Below, one piece after another: positions 5,101 to 8,240 of a DNA stretch of 8,240 nt (position 1 is the stretch's first letter; every line of letters starts with the position of its first letter). A model generated the notes under the pieces. The model saw nothing but the letters and a program-made list of their open reading frames with translations. It was not told the DNA's origin and did not search any database. Origin of the DNA: an uncultured Marmoricola sp. (lineage in GTDB: Bacteria; Actinomycetota; Actinomycetes; Propionibacteriales; Nocardioidaceae). The stretch is from positions 1-8,240 of the forward strand of contig CALMMO010000310.1 in assembly GCA_937868455.1 (NCBI GenBank). The letters are read 5' to 3'. Made by a program: the position numbers and the translations under genes.

Positions 5101-6159
5101 ATGAGTTCGCGCACCCGAGCACTGTTGGTGGCTGCCGGGCTCGTCTTAGTTTTGTGGCTTGGCCTTTCGCTCGTGCCCGCGCCGTACGTCGTGATGAGCC
5201 CTGGCCCGACCGTCAACTTGTTGGCTCAAAGCAAAGGCAAAGAGCTCGTCGAGGTCTCAGGGGCCCAGGCCTACCACGATGGCGGTGCCCTGCGGATGCT
5301 CACTGTGGTGAGCACGGGCCCTGGGGATCACGTCAGCCTGGTGCAAGCGCTGGTGGCGTGGCTGACGCCGGGCAACTCTGTCTACCGCTACGACGACATC
5401 TATCGACCCGTCGACACCTCCAAGACGCTGAGGGAGGACGCCGCGGTCGACATGGTCAGCTCTCAAGACACTGCAGTGGCCGTGGCTCTGAAGAAGCTGG
5501 GCGTCGCCTACAAGACCCGGGTGCAGGTGCTTGGCGTGGTGGGCGGTGGCCCCAGCGACGGAAAGCTTGAGGTGCACGATCAGATCCTCAAAGTTGATGG
5601 GGTTCGCACCAAGACGACCACCGACGTCGTCGACAACGTCAAATCTCATGCCCCCGGTGCCAAGATCGCGATCTTGGTACGCCGAGCCGGGCAACTGAAG
5701 ACCGTGACGGTGACCTCGACCAAGTCAGCTCAAGACCCCACCAAGGCAGCAGTGCAGGTGACAGTGGGCCTGGGCTACGACTTTCCTTTCAAGGTGGCAG
5801 TCGATATTGACCCATCCATTGGTGGGCCGAGTGCCGGGATGATGTTCACAACCGCGATCTACGACACGTTGACCCCTGGAGCACTCACCGGAGGCAAGAG
5901 CATCGCTGGCACCGGAACCATTGATGTGGACGGCAAGGTGGGTCCGATCGGCGGCATTCAGCAGAAGTTGGCTGCGGCCGAGGCGGCGGGAGCGAAGTTG
6001 TTCTTGGCTCCCGCTGGCAACTGCGCTGAGGTTGTGGACTCTGGCTGGGCTGACCACGAGATGCGTGTGGTTCGTGTCGACACCTTCGACCAAGCGATCA
6101 CTGACATCGAGGCCTGGCGTGATAACCCACAAGCAACTCTGGCAGCGTGCACCTCATGA
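5101..6159 (+). CDS. Membrane-anchored PDZ / Lon-like (S16) serine protease, YlbL type
   Basis: The protein has 352 residues. One N-terminal membrane helix (about 7-25) with a basic Arg4/Arg6 start places the rest outside the cytoplasmic membrane. A PDZ domain follows (about 120-205; LGVVGGGPSDGKLEVHDQIL, 144-163, is the carboxylate-binding and core region). The Lon-type proteolytic domain (about 225-345) contains the nucleophile Ser244 in IGGPSAG and the general base Lys289 in GPIGGIQQKLAAA, the Ser-Lys dyad of S16 peptidases. There is no ATPase domain, so it should act on small or unfolded extracytoplasmic substrates. B. subtilis YlbL, the best-known relative, helps degrade the division inhibitor YneA after DNA damage. 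The stop overlaps the next start by 4 bp, so it is co-translated with the PPA1309 and UPF0182 genes. Confidence 0.92.
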   Translation: MSSRTRALLVAAGLVLVLWLGLSLVPAPYVVMSPGPTVNLLAQSKGKELVEVSGAQAYHDGGALRMLTVVSTGPGDHVSLVQALVAWLTPGNSVYRYDDIYRPVDTSKTLREDAAVDMVSSQDTAVAVALKKLGVAYKTRVQVLGVVGGGPSDGKLEVHDQILKVDGVRTKTTTDVVDNVKSHAPGAKIAILVRRAGQLKTVTVTSTKSAQDPTKAAVQVTVGLGYDFPFKVAVDIDPSIGGPSAGMMFTTAIYDTLTPGALTGGKSIAGTGTIDVDGKVGPIGGIQQKLAAAEAAGAKLFLAPAGNCAEVVDSGWADHEMRVVRVDTFDQAITDIEAWRDNPQATLAACTS

Positions 6160-6677
6160 ACGACTTGGCAAGCGTCGTACGCGAACTAGAAGCGCACGCA
6201 GCGCAAGAGGGTTGGGATCAGCCTTCGCGGATCTTCGCCTTGGTGCCCACTGACGAATTGATCGCGTCGGAGCCGAGTCTGGCCGACGCGTTGGCTGACA
6301 AGGTCGGATCCTTGACTGCGATTGAGCAAGAGCCGCTGACTGTGCCGCTTGAAGAGGTGTTGGCCAGCTTGTTTTGGCCTGATGGGGTGGCGGGAGCCGC
6401 AGCCATCGCCGAGCGGTTGGTGCTGCCGCCGGAGGCGGATGCGAACATGCCTACCGACCCGGAGCAGGCAGCGCAGTACGCCCAGTCTCACCCCGATCGC
6501 CATGAGGTCCGCATGGTCGCTGCGGCGACTCGAAGTGGTGAGACGTTTTGCGCGCTGAGATTGCGCGCGCATGATGAAGACGCGGCTGTGGTGACCGGGG
6601 ATGACCTGGTGCCTGGTTTGCTGGAGTTGTTGCAGGTGTCATTAGACGTACGTCGCGAGGAGATCCCCGGTGAGTGA
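6156..6677 (+). CDS. PPA1309 family protein, function unknown
   Basis: This 173-residue soluble acidic protein is of a type found in Actinobacteria immediately after the YlbL-like protease gene. Visible family features are RIFALVPTDEL (25-35), SLTAIEQEPL (52-61), PLEEVLASLFWPDGVAG (64-80), ERLVLPPEA (86-94), and SHPDRHEVRMVAAATRSG (111-128) followed by FCALRLRAHD (131-140). There are no membrane helices, no signal peptide and no recognisable catalytic motif. ATG 6156 is chosen because it gives a standard ATGA overlap with the protease stop; GTG 6147 would add only three residues. Its position between a membrane protease and a large membrane protein suggests a cytoplasmic adaptor or chaperone for one of them, which is inference. 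Its stop overlaps the next gene's start region by 8 bp. Confidence 0.85.
   Translation: MNDLASVVRELEAHAAQEGWDQPSRIFALVPTDELIASEPSLADALADKVGSLTAIEQEPLTVPLEEVLASLFWPDGVAGAAAIAERLVLPPEADANMPTDPEQAAQYAQSHPDRHEVRMVAAATRSGETFCALRLRAHDEDAAVVTGDDLVPGLLELLQVSLDVRREEIPGE
6657..6663 (+). promoter_or_regulatory. Ribosome binding site inside the PPA1309 gene for UPF0182
   Basis: GAGGAGA lies 6 nt before GTG 6670, within the last codons of the upstream gene. It decides the GTG start of the UPF0182 gene. Together with the 8-bp gene overlap, it indicates coupled yet efficient initiation. Confidence 0.65.
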
Positions 6678-8240
6678 GCACGAGGCTGGCAGAGCGCAGC
6701 ACGCCCAGAACCCCCCGGCACGGCGGCCAGGCCCGCTGCTGCTGACGGCGGTGGTGCTCGGTGTCGTGATGCTCATCGGCACGGTTTTCACTGGGATTTG
6801 GACCGACAAGTTGTGGTTCGACTCGGTGGGCTTCAGCAAGGTGTTCAGCACGATGCTGGGCACCCGAGTGCTGCTGTTTGCCATCTTCGGCACCATCACT
6901 GCTCTGGTGGTGGGGGCATCGATGGTCTTTGCCTACCGGATGCGCCCGCTCATGGTTCCGCGCTCGCCAGACCAGTTGGCGCTGATGAGATATCGACACG
7001 TGCTAGGCCCGGTCTGGGTGTTTGTTGTGCTGGGTGCCTCGACGTTGATGGGCATCTTTGCTGGCATGTCGGCCACCGGCGAGTGGCGCGAGTTCTTGTT
7101 ATGGCGCAACCAAAAACCCTTCGGAAAGGTCGATGCCTACTTTGGCAAAGACCTCGGTTTCTACGTCTTCAACCTTCCTTGGCTGCACTACCTCGTTGAC
7201 TTTGCCTCCACCATCTTGGTGCTCTCGCTAATTGCCGCAGTGGTGGTCCACTACGTCTTTGGAGGCATCAGAGTCGGCGGCGGCCAGGTGTTCAGCACAG
7301 CCGCGCGCATCCACGTGTCTGTGATCTTGGCGCTGCTGTTGCTAGTCAAGGCCGCTGGCTACTGGCTCAGCCGTTTTGACCTGGTTGTCGATGACGGCGG
7401 TCTGATCACCGGCATGACCTACACCCGCGATCACGCGGTGTTGCCAAGTCGAAACATCTTGATGTGGATCGCTGTTGTCTGTGCGATTTTGATCCTGGTC
7501 AACATCTTCCGGCGCGGCTTCCTGCTTGCCGGGGTCTCCCTGGCCTTGCTGGCGCTTTCAGCATTGGTGATCGGGATGATTTGGCCGGCCGTGCTGCAGA
7601 AGTTCACCGTTGCCCCTTCGGAGGCCGACAAGGAAGCGCCGTACATCGCAAAGAACATCGCGGCCACGCGTGAGGCGTACGGCGTCGCCGATGTCAGTTC
7701 AACCAGTTACGCCGCGAAGGTCAACGTTTCACCTGAGGCGCTGCAAAAGGACGCGGCATCGTTGCCCGGCATCCGCCTTATTGACCCTCACGAGGTCAGC
7801 GAAACCTTTGAGCAGTTGCAGCAAGTGAGCGGCTACTACTCAGTGCCTTCGGTGCTCGATGTCGACCGCTATGTGCTCAACGGCAAAGAACGCGACATGG
7901 TGGTTGCTGCGCGTGAACTCAACCAGGACGGCATCGCAAATGAGGCCCAAAGCTGGAACAGCCTGCACACGGTCTACACCCATGGCTACGGCATGGTTGC
8001 GGCGTTTGGCAACCAGAAGGACGCTGCCGATCAAGCAGTCACTGCCAACGAGAACGATGGCGAACCAGTCTGGGCCGAGAAGGACATCCCGCCGATCGGG
8101 CAACTCACCCAGTTGCAGGCTGGTGGCTACCGTCCGCAGATCTATTACGGCGAACGCTCGCCGGCTTACTCCATCGTGGGGAAGCCTGACGGCGGCAACG
8201 ATGTCGAGCTCGATATCCCTGGCCAAGACGGCAAGGGCGC
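6670..8240 (+). CDS. UPF0182 family seven-helix membrane protein (N-terminal part)
   Basis: The first 523 codons are in the window and the gene continues past its end; family members are roughly 900-1000 residues. A charged, Pro-rich cytosolic start (1-20) is followed by seven hydrophobic helices at about 21-42, 63-88, 110-133, 175-198, 211-230, 262-280 and 284-305. Then comes a long soluble region, presumably extracytoplasmic. Family landmarks are LWFDSVGFSKVF (48-59), DLGFYVFNLPWLHYLVDF (161-178), YYSVPSVLDVDRY (389-401), ERDMVVAARELN (407-418) and SLHTVYTHGYGMV (431-443). Function is not established; a transporter, envelope or assembly role is possible. It starts at GTG 6670, set by a strong ribosome binding site, and overlaps the PPA1309 stop. 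Co-production with a membrane-anchored PDZ protease suggests that one may process or quality-control the other. Confidence 0.92.
   Translation, partial: MSEHEAGRAQHAQNPPARRPGPLLLTAVVLGVVMLIGTVFTGIWTDKLWFDSVGFSKVFSTMLGTRVLLFAIFGTITALVVGASMVFAYRMRPLMVPRSPDQLALMRYRHVLGPVWVFVVLGASTLMGIFAGMSATGEWREFLLWRNQKPFGKVDAYFGKDLGFYVFNLPWLHYLVDFASTILVLSLIAAVVVHYVFGGIRVGGGQVFSTAARIHVSVILALLLLVKAAGYWLSRFDLVVDDGGLITGMTYTRDHAVLPSRNILMWIAVVCAILILVNIFRRGFLLAGVSLALLALSALVIGMIWPAVLQKFTVAPSEADKEAPYIAKNIAATREAYGVADVSSTSYAAKVNVSPEALQKDAASLPGIRLIDPHEVSETFEQLQQVSGYYSVPSVLDVDRYVLNGKERDMVVAARELNQDGIANEAQSWNSLHTVYTHGYGMVAAFGNQKDAADQAVTANENDGEPVWAEKDIPPIGQLTQLQAGGYRPQIYYGERSPAYSIVGKPDGGNDVELDIPGQDGKG

Noticed and set aside
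6147..6155. GTG 6147 as the start of the PPA1309 gene
   Set aside because: ATG 6156 gives the standard 4-bp ATGA overlap, and the three extra residues carry no family signal.
6451..6999. 182-residue minus-strand frame across the PPA1309/UPF0182 junction
   Set aside because: It is His/Arg/Pro-rich without motifs, and both plus-strand genes are well supported by family signatures and the ribosome binding site.
1..8240. tRNA, rRNA, CRISPR array, insertion sequence or phage genes
   Set aside because: No cloverleaf-like segments, regularly spaced repeats, terminal inverted repeats with transposase, or phage-like proteins were seen on either strand.

Overview
This is a chromosomal segment of a high-G+C actinobacterium. 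The supporting evidence is as follows. Codon third positions are strongly G/C. Several starts look leaderless, with a TANNNT -10 box 6-7 nt before the start codon. There are TTGTCCACA-type DnaA boxes. The block DUF2342 / YlbL-like PDZ protease / PPA1309 family / UPF0182 is a gene neighbourhood I know only from Actinobacteria; from memory, M. tuberculosis Rv3193c-Rv3195 has the same core. I see no phage, IS, CRISPR, tRNA or rRNA sequence. The genus cannot be named from this window.

Layout. The first 15 bases are the start of a minus-strand gene that leaves the window, with a near-perfect ribosome binding site. Divergent to it is a crotonase-fold (enoyl-CoA hydratase/isomerase family) gene at 186-971 that lacks both classical catalytic glutamates. 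A 290-base gap follows (972-1261). It is the most structured non-coding stretch here: a hairpin after the crotonase gene, a tight cluster of DnaA boxes (two perfect, several near matches, three of them on an exact 12-bp period), three copies of CATTTCG, a 36-codon open frame whose stop overlaps the next start, and a hairpin that covers the next gene's ribosome binding site.

Next is a two-gene plus-strand unit joined by an ATGA overlap: a helix-hairpin-helix plus PHP phosphoesterase resembling the exonuclease half of bacterial PolX (1262-2290), and a YgjP-type metallopeptidase (2287-2823). It converges with, and overlaps by 41 bp, a minus-strand pair made of a Zincin_2/DUF2342 protein (3321-4592) followed by a Nudix hydrolase (2783-3331).

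A 54-bp divergent promoter region separates that pair from moaE (4647-5063), the large subunit of molybdopterin synthase, which has no partner genes in view. Then comes a tightly coupled plus-strand cassette: a membrane-anchored PDZ/Lon-like serine protease (5101-6159), a small soluble PPA1309-family protein (6156-6677) and the N-terminal half of a seven-helix UPF0182 membrane protein (6670 to beyond 8240). The overlaps suggest these three are made together. Their joint function is not established and is the best candidate in the window for an undescribed system. The DnaA-box cluster is the best candidate for undescribed regulation.
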